DNA of 49,906 nucleotides from Bacillota bacterium (GCA_023443515.1 JAEZUC010000021.1:1-49906), one strand, 5' to 3'; positions 34,729 to 46,000 are shown, counted from the stretch's first letter. The notes: generated from the sequence alone by a model not told the origin. Translations and numbers: made by a program.

Positions 34729-35757
34729 TTAATTTTTCTTGGATAAATCCAGCTTTGTTATTTCAACTCCCTTATAATAATATTTTAAAATCTCCTTGTA
34801 ATTGCTTCCCTTTTGGGCCATATAATTTGCACCGCACTGGCTCATGCCTACCCCGTGACCGTAACCATAGGTTGTAATGGATATTTTCCCTCCGGCAAGC
34901 CTTTTTAATTTAAAGTTTGTAGATTTAAGATTAAACATTTTACGAAAATCAGTTCCCTTTACTTTTACATTGCCAATATTCATACTTAATACTCTGTTTC
35001 CTGAGGAATATCCGTTTATTTTAATATTTGCAAGTAAATTCTTACCATTTATCTTTATTTTTGGATTATTTTTTTTCAAGGTATTAATCATTTCGGTTTC
35101 AGACAACAGAACAGTACTTTCATACTCCTTGAATTTATCCTCACCCATGCTCTTAACTGCTTTTAGGTAGGGCTCACTTGTTCCGTCCCAGACATCTTCT
35201 ACATTTTCAGTGTGCCCGCCGCTGTTGGAGTGGAATAACGGATTTATAAGGACTTTATTATATTCTATAATCTGGCCTTGAGTTTCATTTACTGCTCTGG
35301 TTATTTTGTTCCAGTATTTAAAGGAAGACAAGAGTCCCCAGTTTTTCATGGCATGCTCCTTGCTTATCCATGCCTGACAATGGGTATGGTCTGTGCATAC
35401 ATCTGCGTCATCATGTACCCCGGCTGAGCCATACAGCTTGGACGCTCTTCCCAGTGCATATGTCCTGGCGGCGACAGCCTGTGCTTTTAAGGCCTCTATA
35501 TTAAATTCAGCAGGCATTTCCGCTGCTAAAACGCCTTTAATATAGTCCTCCAAATACATTTTCACGGTTTTTTTTTCAGAATGCATGTAAACATTTATGG
35601 TTATGGCTGTATCTGATTTTTGAGTATCGGTATTTGACTTTACTTTTTCCGGAACCTGTACCGGGCCTTCATCTTTACCGTTTAGTTGGATAATGACAAA
35701 AGGTACAAGTACAACAATAATAGCCATCAATATTATATAGCTAAAAATTTTTTTCAT
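34729..35757 (-). CDS. spoIID: Stage II sporulation protein D (lytic transglycosylase)
   Basis: SpoIID cuts glycan strands during engulfment of the forespore by the mother cell membrane. About 342 residues: an N-terminal membrane anchor (about 5-25), then the SpoIID domain with MYLEDYIKGVLAAEMPAEFN, KAQAVAARTYALGR, CTDHTHCQAW, NPLFHSNSGGHTENVEDVW and YGYGHGVGMSQCGANYMA, the standard family signatures. I start at ATG 35757 with GGGTGG 7 bases ahead; an open frame back to 35790 would start at a TTG without SD. It is separated from murA by a terminator and carries its own candidate sigma-E promoter. Confidence 0.93.
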   Translation of the reverse strand: MKKIFSYIILMAIIVVLVPFVIIQLNGKDEGPVQVPEKVKSNTDTQKSDTAITINVYMHSEKKTVKMYLEDYIKGVLAAEMPAEFNIEALKAQAVAARTYALGRASKLYGSAGVHDDADVCTDHTHCQAWISKEHAMKNWGLLSSFKYWNKITRAVNETQGQIIEYNKVLINPLFHSNSGGHTENVEDVWDGTSEPYLKAVKSMGEDKFKEYESTVLLSETEMINTLKKNNPKIKINGKNLLANIKINGYSSGNRVLSMNIGNVKVKGTDFRKMFNLKSTNFKLKRLAGGKISITTYGYGHGVGMSQCGANYMAQKGSNYKEILKYYYKGVEITKLDLSKKN

Positions 35758-35772
35758 TTTGACCACCCATGT

Positions 35773-35783
35773 CCCAATGTGCC
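35773..35783 (-). promoter_or_regulatory. Leader motif shared with spoIIR
   Basis: GGCACATTGGG on the minus strand, ending 15 bases before the spoIID ATG; the same 11 bases occur at 19180-19190 ahead of spoIIR. Function unknown. Confidence 0.35.
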
Positions 35784-35839
35784 TAATCAATATTCCGTCA
35801 CTTTACAGTGCCATTGATTATATATATTCATCAAAGGAT

Positions 35840-35868
35840 TTTTTATGAATTGGCACAATTATATATTA
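35840..35868 (-). promoter_or_regulatory. Candidate sigma-E promoter of spoIID
   Basis: On the minus strand TAATATA (35862-35868), 14 bases, CATAAAAA (35840-35847), resembling the sigma-E pattern kmATATT-N14-CATACAnT at most positions. It lies just after the murA terminator, as expected for a mother-cell gene. Confidence 0.4.
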
Positions 35869-35874
35869 ACATGC

Positions 35875-35911
35875 AAAAAACAGGCTTACCATATGGGCAA
35901 ACCCGCTTTTT
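35875..35911 (-). terminator. Terminator of murA
   Basis: A 16-bp stem with several G-T pairs (35896-35911 / 35875-35890) and a 5-base loop ends in six T residues on the minus strand. It lies 29 bases after the murA stop codon and separates vegetative murA from spoIID. Confidence 0.8.
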
Positions 35912-35939
35912 AATATATTTTTTATATTATTGTAACCTT

Positions 35940-37202
35940 TTAATCTTCAACCCGTTCTATTTTTGCCCCAAGAGATTTCAGCTTTTCCGCAAACCCTGAG
36001 TAGCCCCTGTCAATATGCTGTATTTCACCTATCTCGGTTGCTCCCTCAGCTGCAAGGCCTGCCAGCACCAGTGCCGCTCCCGCCCTCAGATCAGTTGCTT
36101 TTACACATGCGCCTGTCAGACACGCTTTTCCTTCAATAACGGCTGTTCTTCCGTCTATCTTTATATTTGCGCCCATTCTCTTTAATTCACTTACGTGCAT
36201 AAACCTGTTCTCAAATATTGTTTCTATTACCATGCTTGTGCCCGGAATACAGGAAAGCATTGATGTCATTTGAGCCTGCATATCAGTTGGGAAACCCGGG
36301 TACGGTAATGTTTTAACGTCTATAGGCTTTAGTTCTCCCGTGCTTTTTACCGTTATTGCGGACAATTCCTCGGATATTTCCAATCCTGTTTCCTTTAGCT
36401 TTGCAACTACAGGTTTCAGGTGATCCGGCACAACATTTTCGATCCTTACCTCGCCGTTAGTCATTGCCGCCGCTATCATAAATGTACCTGCCTCAATGCG
36501 GTCGGGAATAACTGTATGTGTACAGCCCTTCATACTTCTGACACCCTCAATCCGGATGGTGTCAGTGCCTGCACCTACTACATTTGCGCCCATTTCATTG
36601 AGATAGCTGGCTAAATCCACTATTTCAGGCTCATTGGCAGCATTTTCTATTGTTGTCTGGCCTTCCGCCATTACCGCTGCCATCATAATGTTTTCAGTTG
36701 CACCTACACTGGGAAAATCCAGATAAATCTTGTTTCCCACAAGCTTCTTATTTTTTCTGGCTTCAATATAACCGTGACCCTGAGTTATTTCTGCACCTAA
36801 AGCGGCGAACCCCTTCAGGTGTAAATCAACCGGCCTTGATCCTATAGGACATCCTCCCGGCAAAGCAACCCTTACATAGCCTGTTCTGGCAAGCATGGGG
36901 CCCATTACAAGAAAAGATGCTCTGAGCTTGTTTACCAGTTCGTAGGGAGCAGTTGAGTTTGTTATTTCCCTGGCCTCGAAGGATATCGTTGTAGGTTTGG
37001 ATTGCTTTTGAACATCGGCCCCCAAACACCGTAATAAATCACACATTATCCTGACATCATTCAGATCGGGAACTTCTTCTATTATACTTTTTGAATCACT
37101 TAGCAGGGATGCTGCTATTATTGGAAGAACTGCATTTTTTGCACCATCTACTTTTACACTGCCTCTTAAAGGCACACCTTCACTGATTACATATTTAGCC
37201 AA
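35940..37202 (-). CDS. murA: UDP-N-acetylglucosamine 1-carboxyvinyltransferase
   Basis: First committed step of peptidoglycan synthesis: transfer of enolpyruvate from PEP to UDP-GlcNAc. About 420 residues with DGAKNAVLPIIAASLL near the start, KLRASFLVMGPMLAR, and the catalytic cysteine in PGGCPIGSRPVDLHLKGF (C118 from this start), the fosfomycin target. I prefer the TTG at 37202 (protein MAKYVISEG), which has AAAGGAAG about 8 bases upstream; an ATG at 37220 is in frame but has no SD. It follows ywmB by about 40 bases, in the order ywmB-murA-spoIID-spoIIQ shared with B. subtilis. Confidence 0.95.
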   Translation of the reverse strand: MAKYVISEGVPLRGSVKVDGAKNAVLPIIAASLLSDSKSIIEEVPDLNDVRIMCDLLRCLGADVQKQSKPTTISFEAREITNSTAPYELVNKLRASFLVMGPMLARTGYVRVALPGGCPIGSRPVDLHLKGFAALGAEITQGHGYIEARKNKKLVGNKIYLDFPSVGATENIMMAAVMAEGQTTIENAANEPEIVDLASYLNEMGANVVGAGTDTIRIEGVRSMKGCTHTVIPDRIEAGTFMIAAAMTNGEVRIENVVPDHLKPVVAKLKETGLEISEELSAITVKSTGELKPIDVKTLPYPGFPTDMQAQMTSMLSCIPGTSMVIETIFENRFMHVSELKRMGANIKIDGRTAVIEGKACLTGACVKATDLRAGAALVLAGLAAEGATEIGEIQHIDRGYSGFAEKLKSLGAKIERVED

Positions 37203-37242
37203 GTGAGCTCTTCCTTTCATTTTTTAATATTTTTTCTTTTGT

Positions 37243-37995
37243 TTAATACTCTGCATTGACTACAGGTGTTGCCACCCATAAATATGTCCTGTTTTCTAGT
37301 TTATTGTACCTAAAAGCTATCCCAAGATTTACATTTTTACCGCCAACCCTTAACTTATCTCCTATCAAGGGTGAAAAGGCTGATACACTGATTTCATTTT
37401 GCTGTCTGAAACTATCTATTTTTTTTGCTGAACTTTCATTAAGTATTTTCCTGCAAATATTTTCTAATTGGTCATCTTTGAGATTGCCTTCGTATGTTCC
37501 GGTAATACATGAGTTAATTTCAGCCTTAAGTTTATGTTTTTTAAATACACCTTCAATTTTCTTTCTCAGCAGTAATGCTTTTCCGTCTCCGGCCTCACTT
37601 GCATCTATAGTTATATATTTGTCTCTATTACCTGACTTATTCCCAACAATACTTGCCATTGCGGATATTTTTACGCCGTCCGTTGTTGTGCCTTGCATGT
37701 CTGTTTTTGCCAAAATGTCAGAACTGTTTGTATTCTTTGAATAACTGGATATTCCCAGAGTTTTGAATACGTCCTCACATACTATTGACAGCTCTTTTAC
37801 AGTCTTATATTTGTCTGTTACCCTGGCAAAAAAATACACATCGTTTACAACCATTTTTGCTCCAGAGTAATTGAATGCATCTTTAATGGAAATTTGTCCC
37901 TCACTATTGTTATTTTTTCCTGTTATGTAATACGCTCCCCCAACAATTGCTCCAATGAGCAAAATGGATAATAAAACAAAAGAAAACTTTCTCAT
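37243..37995 (-). CDS. ywmB: YwmB-family protein
   Basis: A 250-residue protein with an N-terminal signal or anchor (about 5-25) and a two-lobed alpha/beta region. The name rests mainly on position, immediately upstream of murA and spoIID as in B. subtilis, and on size; the sequence match is plausible (ITIDASEAGDGKALLLRKKI, LDKPx-like motifs absent). The function is unknown. GGTGGAG precedes the ATG. Confidence 0.7.
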   Translation of the reverse strand: MRKFSFVLLSILLIGAIVGGAYYITGKNNNSEGQISIKDAFNYSGAKMVVNDVYFFARVTDKYKTVKELSIVCEDVFKTLGISSYSKNTNSSDILAKTDMQGTTTDGVKISAMASIVGNKSGNRDKYITIDASEAGDGKALLLRKKIEGVFKKHKLKAEINSCITGTYEGNLKDDQLENICRKILNESSAKKIDSFRQQNEISVSAFSPLIGDKLRVGGKNVNLGIAFRYNKLENRTYLWVATPVVNAEY

Positions 37996-38132
37996 ATATA
38001 CTCCACCTTGTAATAATTAAATTTCCTTGCCGATTTTGACCAAATTCAATCCAAAATCAGTTCAAGATAATAAAATTATTACCTTTTTGAAAAAGTCGTA
38101 TACATGATAAGTTTTCCGGCAGTTTTTATTTT

Positions 38133-38981
38133 CTAAAACGTCGAAAGCGCTCTGCTAAGCATCATTGCGAAGTTACCTCTGGAAATATTTCCATTTTCGG
38201 TGAAGTTTTTGTATATACTATCCTCAATAGTTAAAATTTTTAAATTAAATATGTTTTGTACATATGCTGAATACCATTGATTTTTCTTTAACTTTGCAAA
38301 TGTCCCTTGAGCTTTTGTTTTAAAGCTGAAGGATTTGCTTATTATTGTACAAACCTCTGCAACTGTTATTTTATTGTTTGGTCTGAAGGTCTTGTCTGAG
38401 TACCCTGTCATTATACCTTTGTTTACAACTGCATTTATGTACTTTCTGCCCCAATGCCCGTTTACATCCTTCAGCTTGGTATTCTGTGAATCATCAGGCT
38501 TTAAGTTTAGTGCCACTGACAGCATTGCAGCTGCCTCAGCACGTGAAAGTGTATTACCCGGACGAAAGCTTCCGTCTGAGAACCCTGAAGTTATTCCCGC
38601 ATCGTGCAAGTGCCTGATGTACTCATCAAATTCGGTACTCTCTATATCTGAAAATGGCCTTCCGTCAATATTATCTGAATTTGTTGTTATCACCCTGAAA
38701 GGTGCCAGAACTATTGACTCATCAATTTCTGTAGAAGCCGAAGTCGCTGCACCCTTCTTTAATGTGTAAGCAACATTTATTGTTTTACCGTTTGAAATGC
38801 TGAATAACAGTATGTTAACACCTAACCCGGACTCCTGACTTGTAAGTGTAATCTTGTATTTACCGTCAACTTTTTGTGTAGTCACTTTTACACCATGTGC
38901 CTGGACGTCTTGTACTCCTACTGTAAACAACACTACTGCTGCTAATAATATTGCAATGTATCCGGTTATACGTTTTTTCAT
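38133..38981 (-). CDS. Small SLH-domain surface protein
   Basis: A 282-residue secreted protein: signal peptide 1-28 (ending QDVQAHG), a short beta domain (about 30-110), then three SLH repeats (YIRHLHDAGITSGFSDGSFR with LSRAEAAAML; KYINAVVNKGIMTGYSDKTF with ITVAEVCTII; a weaker third ending ISRGNFAMMLSRAL). It therefore has an almost complete wall anchor and little else. It starts 15 bases after the 1319-residue SLH protein, with GGAG 6 bases before its ATG, and is the last gene of a three-gene SLH operon. No clear terminator follows. Confidence 0.88.
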   Translation of the reverse strand: MKKRITGYIAILLAAVVLFTVGVQDVQAHGVKVTTQKVDGKYKITLTSQESGLGVNILLFSISNGKTINVAYTLKKGAATSASTEIDESIVLAPFRVITTNSDNIDGRPFSDIESTEFDEYIRHLHDAGITSGFSDGSFRPGNTLSRAEAAAMLSVALNLKPDDSQNTKLKDVNGHWGRKYINAVVNKGIMTGYSDKTFRPNNKITVAEVCTIISKSFSFKTKAQGTFAKLKKNQWYSAYVQNIFNLKILTIEDSIYKNFTENGNISRGNFAMMLSRALSTF

Positions 38982-38996
38982 TGAGTTCTCCGTCCT

Positions 38997-41900
38997 TTAC
39001 TGTATATCACCTGCAAGTACAAGCACCTTTTCCAGCATATACATCAGTTCTCCTCTTGTAACACGCTGGGTAGGGTTAAACAGCGTAGAGGACTGATATG
39101 GCAAGAATCCGTTTTCAGCAGCAAAGGCCACTTTATTAAGGATTGTCTTGTCTATACTGCCATAATCTTTGTACATGGAGATTACATCCTTGTTTCCGCT
39201 GACTCTCGTATTTGTTTTCATTTCATATAACACTGTAACCAAACATGCAGCATCCTGTCTCGTAAGAATTGAGGAAGCCGTTCTTCCTGTTTTGATTAAC
39301 CCTGTTTTTACTGCCAAATCCATATAATCACTGCCATAAGTATATTCAAGACTGTCAAAGGCCAGCTTTACCGCTTCTCCAACTGTTGAAGCCTTATCAG
39401 GATTGAACATGCGGCTTGTTATGCTTTTAAGCTTATGAGCCATTGCAACATTCAGTATAGAGGCTTCATACGTATGTCCATATATATCATCGAATAAATT
39501 ATTGGTTCTGTCAGCAAGTGCATAAAGTCCCGGAGCCGGTGACTGAAAGCTTATAAAGCCCTTACTATTGTCAATATCAAATTTGTTTGACGTAGCTTTT
39601 TGCTCCCAACTGCTTGTTACTCCGATATACTGGTATCCCAAGGTCTGCCCCTCAACATAATCCTTTGAGCTTGTGTAGGGATAACTGATTATCAGTGGTA
39701 ATGCAAATTTTGATATTGTCATTATATTTGCACCAGTATCTAGTGTAACCCCCATTTGTGCCAGCGGTTGCCTCAGTATTAGTTCATTGGCACGGGCCGA
39801 AGGCTTCTGAGGTGTTAGCACAATATCAAAGGTATATATCTGCTCCTTCTTTGTATCGGAAGTAGCAACGTTTGAAAGTATTCCTGCTTTCAGATTATAT
39901 GAAACAACCGCCGTCTTAAAGGCGATATTCTCTTTAAGCTGCTCCAGCTTGTCAAACACCTTCTTGGATATCATAAGTGATATATTTGTGGCAGGTGCAG
40001 GTGGCTTGGAAATATCAACAGTGTAGTCTAGTATATTGTCCGTCATTATTATCTGTACAAGCCTGTCAGCATTCACTCCTGTTATCTTAACTACCCAGGT
40101 ACCGTTTACTATGGTTGGTGCTTTTTCTATTACGTCCCCTGTTATCGGATGGTCTACATCCTGGTCGGAGTCATAGTCGTCACTGCTTCTCAACGTTCTT
40201 ACACTGATACTTTGAGTAGGAAGTGAGCGGAGCTTTTTTACCGGGTCATATGCATATAGCCTTGCGTAATATCTGAAGTTGGAGGTAAGTCCTTCCACCT
40301 TGAATTCGGCGACACTTCCGCACTCGTATACTTTCGCATCGGAGTAGTCTATTTTCCCTGCAATTTCAAGTATGTACGTAAGTCCCGGTTCCTGAATCCA
40401 TTCAAAGGTTATGCTGTTCTTGGTCACTGCATCCACAGTATTCTTAACTCCGAAGCCTCTTGGTGTCGAGGGAGGCATTAGCTTTAATGTCCTTAAAGGA
40501 AGTGAATCACTCCACTCTGACTTTTCACTGGCAGACAAGTCGGAATTAAAGGCTTCTGCCTGTATCCAGAAATAGTACTGTGTGTCTGCTGTCAACCCGT
40601 TTACCCTCACATAGTCAAGTCCTGAGTTTTTTATCTGGGCGCCAGTAATTGTTAAAGACCCTTGAGCTTTTGTAATATCATCCACGGTGCCGTATTTAAG
40701 GTAATAGGTATTCTGCTCCTTGTAATTCCATGCCAAATCGGCAAATGTATCCGAAACATTTGTACACCTGAGGTCAGGTACTACAGGCTTTTCTATAGTA
40801 TCACCCGGTGTGGGTAATGTGGTGAAAATTATCGGGTTGGAAACATCCGAAAGCAATGGCGGATTGCCGTCTCTGGACGCTCTTACCCATAGTATGTAGG
40901 TTGTATTCGGTTCTAAATCCTTTACAGGCACAACTACATTATGCTTTGAATAAACAGGGGTACCCGAATCCGGAACAGGTACATTTTCAGGTACATTCAG
41001 GTACATGTCTTCCAGATCGTCATTTGGAGTTGTTGATACCTTTTCCAGTTTATATGTATTTATTGCTGATATATCAATACTAGGCGTATACTCGGTACAA
41101 CCCACATATAGAGTTACTGCCGGGTCATATTCAACCTTTCTGTAGTTCTGATTATCCGGCGGTGTTGTTTGCGGGTTATATGGCGGCGTATCTGACATAG
41201 ATGTTTTGTCTGCCTGTATATATTTCCATAATCCTGTAGCAGGGTCAAACTTTTCAAACCACCTGTTTTTCAACTGGATTGTTATACTGGTATCGGTAAT
41301 CATGTCCTTGATTCCGTCTTCCTGCTTTCTTATCTGAAGCGGTGGATTTGACGGTAACAACGGGGTATCTATTAACCCTCCCGGCAGTGTAACAATTACC
41401 TTTAGTGCCGGGGTTGAAATGTGCTCAATATTCTGAATGATTCCATCCTTTTCCTCTGCAAAGGTTTTTTTCGCTACTATTCTGAAATAATAGGTATGGT
41501 TTGGCTGTAAGTTTTCAATTTTGTATTTATAGCCTATGACCTTTCCATCAATGGATTCATCCCTTACAAAGTTTGCACTGCCAGGCTGAAAATTTGTCTG
41601 TATCTTTGTTTCAACAGGAGGATCATCAATCACCTCTGAATCCTCCAACAACCATAAATCATACACAACATCCGAGTCTATTGTACCATCGGCCTTTTTA
41701 GGCAGACGCCATAATATGGTTGCCGTGTCCTTTCCGAGCTCTCCTTTTTTTATGACTACTCCATTAACATCCTTGACATCTTCATAGGCTATTATAACGG
41801 TATCTGTTGAATCCTTGAACTGAGGTACCAGTTCCGGCGTTGAAGGCGTTGCAGGAACATCACTCTCTTTCAGCGTCACCTTGTCTGAAACTATATCTAT

Positions 41901-42956
41901 ATTGCTCGGGTAATAGGGCAGTCCATCCTTCTTAACGATTGCCCTTATCATGTAGCTGCTTTCCTGCCCTTCGGGTACCGTAATAAAGGTGGTTGTACCT
42001 GTTTCCACCATAATAATCTTTGGCATATTATCAGCTTCAAACCTGTTTATCTGATACTGAACGGTTATGTTGGAAGATGATAGACCTGTAATAACAGGAC
42101 TCCAATCAAGTCTCCATATTGTACCGTCATCTGTTGTGGAAACCCTTGATGTTTTTACCAATATATATGTACTTACCAGAATTGTCTTGGTTTCTGACGT
42201 TTTGATAACTGATTGGTCGGATACCACAGGAACAATTTTAACATAATACACTCTGCCCGGATCTTTTACAGTATGCTCATACTCCAGTGTTCCGTCAGTC
42301 TGATTTGCGTATACCGGCCCGGTTGCGCTTATCTGTTCCTGTGTGACAGTAATAGGAAGTGTATTGGCAAAATCCCTATTTTCTGAAACATAAAGCTGAT
42401 AATTTATTCTTTTTCCGTCATTCCAGACATCATCCCATATTATTTTTATCTTATTAGTTCCGGATGTAATACACTGTATATTTATATCCGTCATAAATTT
42501 TACTAGGTTTGAGCTTTCAGACTCACCGGAACTATAAACCTGTCCCGTTAGTGGGTCAATTTCTGTAGCATATGCCTTTGAGCTGGCAGTATATACCGTT
42601 CCTGAGGTAAGGTCTCTCATTCGTACTGGGGTTATCCCTGCCGGAAGATCCTTTTCCTTTAAGTAGTTTGGCCTAGCACTTCTATAGCCTTTTGGAGACT
42701 CCTGCAGGTATATGTTCACATACTTACCCGCAGGATTTGCCACTTGCCACTGAATATCTGCATAATAGCCTGACTTTCCCCCGTCAGCTGAATCATAACC
42801 TATGCTGGGTTCTGTACTCTGACCGTTTTTAGGAATTGACAGCTGTGTAGGTGGGGCGGGTATGGGTACATCAATTGGCGCTGCATACACCGTACCATAT
42901 GTTGTTATGAAAAATATCAATAATACTAAAGTTGCAAATATCCTTTTTGTCCTCAT
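38997..42956 (-). CDS. Large fibronectin-III / SLH surface protein (1319 residues)
   Basis: A secreted protein with signal peptide 1-26 (ending GTVYAAP) followed by many fibronectin-III-like modules, seen as recurring YYFRI/YYFWI/YILWVRA strand motifs with Pro-rich linkers (NHTYYFRIVAKKTF, NTTYILWVRASRDG, DTQYYFWIQAEAFN, NFRYYARLYAYD). After about residue 950 comes a domain shared with the next gene upstream (beginning DYTVDISKPPAPATN), then three SLH repeats. Such proteins form part of, or extend from, the S-layer. I start at ATG 42956 with GGAGGTC just upstream; an in-frame ATG at 42971 overlaps that SD. It is the middle gene of the operon. Confidence 0.88.
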   Translation of the reverse strand: MRTKRIFATLVLLIFFITTYGTVYAAPIDVPIPAPPTQLSIPKNGQSTEPSIGYDSADGGKSGYYADIQWQVANPAGKYVNIYLQESPKGYRSARPNYLKEKDLPAGITPVRMRDLTSGTVYTASSKAYATEIDPLTGQVYSSGESESSNLVKFMTDINIQCITSGTNKIKIIWDDVWNDGKRINYQLYVSENRDFANTLPITVTQEQISATGPVYANQTDGTLEYEHTVKDPGRVYYVKIVPVVSDQSVIKTSETKTILVSTYILVKTSRVSTTDDGTIWRLDWSPVITGLSSSNITVQYQINRFEADNMPKIIMVETGTTTFITVPEGQESSYMIRAIVKKDGLPYYPSNIDIVSDKVTLKESDVPATPSTPELVPQFKDSTDTVIIAYEDVKDVNGVVIKKGELGKDTATILWRLPKKADGTIDSDVVYDLWLLEDSEVIDDPPVETKIQTNFQPGSANFVRDESIDGKVIGYKYKIENLQPNHTYYFRIVAKKTFAEEKDGIIQNIEHISTPALKVIVTLPGGLIDTPLLPSNPPLQIRKQEDGIKDMITDTSITIQLKNRWFEKFDPATGLWKYIQADKTSMSDTPPYNPQTTPPDNQNYRKVEYDPAVTLYVGCTEYTPSIDISAINTYKLEKVSTTPNDDLEDMYLNVPENVPVPDSGTPVYSKHNVVVPVKDLEPNTTYILWVRASRDGNPPLLSDVSNPIIFTTLPTPGDTIEKPVVPDLRCTNVSDTFADLAWNYKEQNTYYLKYGTVDDITKAQGSLTITGAQIKNSGLDYVRVNGLTADTQYYFWIQAEAFNSDLSASEKSEWSDSLPLRTLKLMPPSTPRGFGVKNTVDAVTKNSITFEWIQEPGLTYILEIAGKIDYSDAKVYECGSVAEFKVEGLTSNFRYYARLYAYDPVKKLRSLPTQSISVRTLRSSDDYDSDQDVDHPITGDVIEKAPTIVNGTWVVKITGVNADRLVQIIMTDNILDYTVDISKPPAPATNISLMISKKVFDKLEQLKENIAFKTAVVSYNLKAGILSNVATSDTKKEQIYTFDIVLTPQKPSARANELILRQPLAQMGVTLDTGANIMTISKFALPLIISYPYTSSKDYVEGQTLGYQYIGVTSSWEQKATSNKFDIDNSKGFISFQSPAPGLYALADRTNNLFDDIYGHTYEASILNVAMAHKLKSITSRMFNPDKASTVGEAVKLAFDSLEYTYGSDYMDLAVKTGLIKTGRTASSILTRQDAACLVTVLYEMKTNTRVSGNKDVISMYKDYGSIDKTILNKVAFAAENGFLPYQSSTLFNPTQRVTRGELMYMLEKVLVLAGDIQ

Positions 42957-43006
42957 TTTTGACCTCCACATGCCGGATGTACCGACGGGTATACCTAAAG
43001 TTAATT

Positions 43007-46000
43007 TTATGCTTCCAGTATTTTCTCAAATGCAACGGCAATATCTTTTCTATTTATTGATAGGGAAGGATTAAATTTTAAGCCTGCATCAAGGGTCATA
43101 ATATTCATATTGAGACACGCATATACAGGTATTGCATATTTTGCTCCAATAGCTAAGTCATCTTTAATAATTTTATTATATGATGCCCTCAATCTATCGT
43201 AATCCGCTCCCGTTCTCTGGCAGTAAAGCTTTATTATCAATGCCGCTGTTTCCTGTCTTGTTATGTTTCTGTTCAGGTTGTTTACATTAATTATCTTGTC
43301 AAGGCCATAGTTCTTTGCCTTTATTTTTACATCAGTAGTACTGTCTACCTGCGAATCGGATACCAGCTCATAGAGTGTTACAGCCTCTTTCACCGACACG
43401 CTCAAATCAGGGTTGTAGGATTCCCCTGCCCCGGAGAATACCAGAGTCAAATCATATTTTCCTGCAAGCTTTGAGATATAAGGCTTGGCAGGACTATCAT
43501 CACCTATTGTTGAGGTTACATCCTTTCCTGCAAACACTGTATATTTACCGGGATTAGCAACAAAGAATGTAACATACCCTATATCATACTTTAAGTTCTG
43601 TGTCAGCTTCTGCCAGTTCCCTGCATTTCCGTAAAGAACATACGGATTTGCAACCGTGTTTCCCTTATATGCCATTTTAACGGACATTGGAGAATTATAG
43701 CCTGCTATGTCATATTTTTCGGCAAAGAATCCCATTGAATAGTTGGCACCGTTTAAGGTATCGTCTATAAAATATGACAATTCACTCTTTATTTCCTCAA
43801 TCAGCTGGTTTAAATACTTGTCTATGTTGGCCTCATTCCCTTTTGTGTTAGGGTTATTAGGATTTTTTATTACATCAAGCTTTTTCTTTATTAAGCCAGT
43901 GTCTTCATTGTAAAGCTTGTCTTTTATCATGTTCTTTATGTTTTCACTGGTCTCTCTGCTTGCAACCGCCTGTGCAGTAAGTAAATTTACCTTGGTTGCG
44001 GCAGTAGTATTTGCAGGTGCCTTTGGCTGCACTTCCCCGGTCTGTATGTTATCAAGTTTTAGATATACATCTTTTGCCCCGGCTGCCGCCTTTGCCTTTT
44101 TGAACTCCTCCATGTTGTTTATATCAAAGGTATCAGGCCTTATAGTGTATTCAATATCCTTTGTCTTAATTATAACGCTTTTGTTATAGGTCTTCATGGC
44201 TGCTAATATATTTTTTGCCATATATACTTCATCTGTGTTTATATATGCGGGTGACTGAGATATGTCTATAGTGCAGGAGTAATATCCGGGACCTTCAAGG
44301 AGGTTTACTACCTTGTCATCCTTTACGTACACTTTCTCCATGGTACTGCTACTACCCTTGTTTACATCCCAGTATAGTCCCTGCTCAAGCTTATCAAGCA
44401 TATCAAGGAATTTTGCCGTAATATTTGTATTATCGTCAACATCATCATAATCACCCTGATTGAACTCGGTTCTTGTATTTACAGGCCCTATATATTTGGA
44501 ACGTGTAATGGCCTCCATATTTGAAGGGTCTTTTTTGTAAGCCCTTACTTTTATATAATATTTTGTGTTTGGCTTCAAAGGCTTGTGTTCCTTTGCTCCA
44601 CTTGGTAAAGTTATCTCCGCATATTTTATTCTGGCAGTGTAGGTATAGTATTCCGTACCAAGGTTGTTGAAGGTTTTTTCAATATAATACGGGTATGTGT
44701 GCCGTGTAATATCAATGTACTGTTCTAAATCAGAGTTACTGAGTACTTTATAGTCTGTGTCGTCCTCAGTTTTAATTGCAATTTCATACCCTGAATAATC
44801 ATCCACTGCTATACCCTGCCACTTAACTTCTATCTGATAATAGTCATTTCTTGTTGACTGGGTTATATTGCTTAATACCGCATTGTCTATTGTTCTGACA
44901 ACTTGTATGTTGTACTGTGTATTGGATTTTAGTTTATAAAGCTTTCCATAGTATATACTGCCGTCTTTTACTATGTTGTACTGTGCCTTTGTAAGCTGTG
45001 TGTAGTTTTTGTCTCCGGAAGCCCTTATCTTAATACTGTAGCTGTCTGATGTTGTTTGAGGGTTTGTATCAAACCAGTTAAAGCTCAGTTCACAGTCACT
45101 TATAGCCTGCAGCATAGTCGGACTTTCTATTAATGAGGTTGTCACAGGTATAGATACCCATACACTGGACTTTGGCTTATTTGCCTCTACTACCTCAGAC
45201 CTTAAACTGAAATAGTACACCCTGTTTGGATACAACCACGTATTTATGGTATACCTGCATTTCTTAGTCTTACTATCGTATACCAAATTAGGCGGAAGGG
45301 GCGAAGCTTTTGGGTCAAGAGTCAGCTTTTTGGAATTTCCGTCTATATTTCTGTCCTTATCACCAAATGCAGCTATATAACTGATATATGTAGCATCTTC
45401 CAGTATTGATGGAGCTGTATCAGGCGTATCAAACGCAACCTTTTTGGAAGTTGAAATGAGGTTATAAGCTGCCTCATTTTCCTTGACAGTCCACTCAAAT
45501 GTAACAGAATGTCCTGTAACCATGGGGTTCCCGTTTTTATCCAAGGCTATTGCAAAATCAGAGGGAGCCACCGGTTTCTTTGCATTGTCATCCGGTTTTG
45601 TGGGTTCCCCCCTTGGGGTTGTCACCGAGAGCAGACTGGTCTGTGTGGACTCCCTGACCTTTGGAGTCTCATTTTCAAGATTCAACCTTACCTTTATCAT
45701 AAAGTAATATATTGTATTCGGTGACAAGGAATATCCGAATGAATTGATATTACCTGCATCACTGAATTTATTTATAACCGTATTTATCCATGTGGTATTA
45801 CCGGATATAACCGGTTTGAACTCAACATCGCTGCCTGCCTGATTGCTTGACCCAATTAGTTTGAATGTACTTAAGTCAGGCTGTTTGCTCATATAAAGGT
45901 CATATATTACCGCATCGTCTGTTACGCTGTGATTGCTGGTGTATTTACTCCAATCAATCTTCAGGTCTTCAAATCTTAATGTTATAACTGCATTTGCCGG

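Noticed and set aside
38020..38060. GCCGATTT and a GATTTTG/CAAAATC inverted repeat upstream of ywmB
   Set aside because: The sigma-D-like box is on plus with no plus-strand gene behind it, and the repeat has a long loop and no T run.
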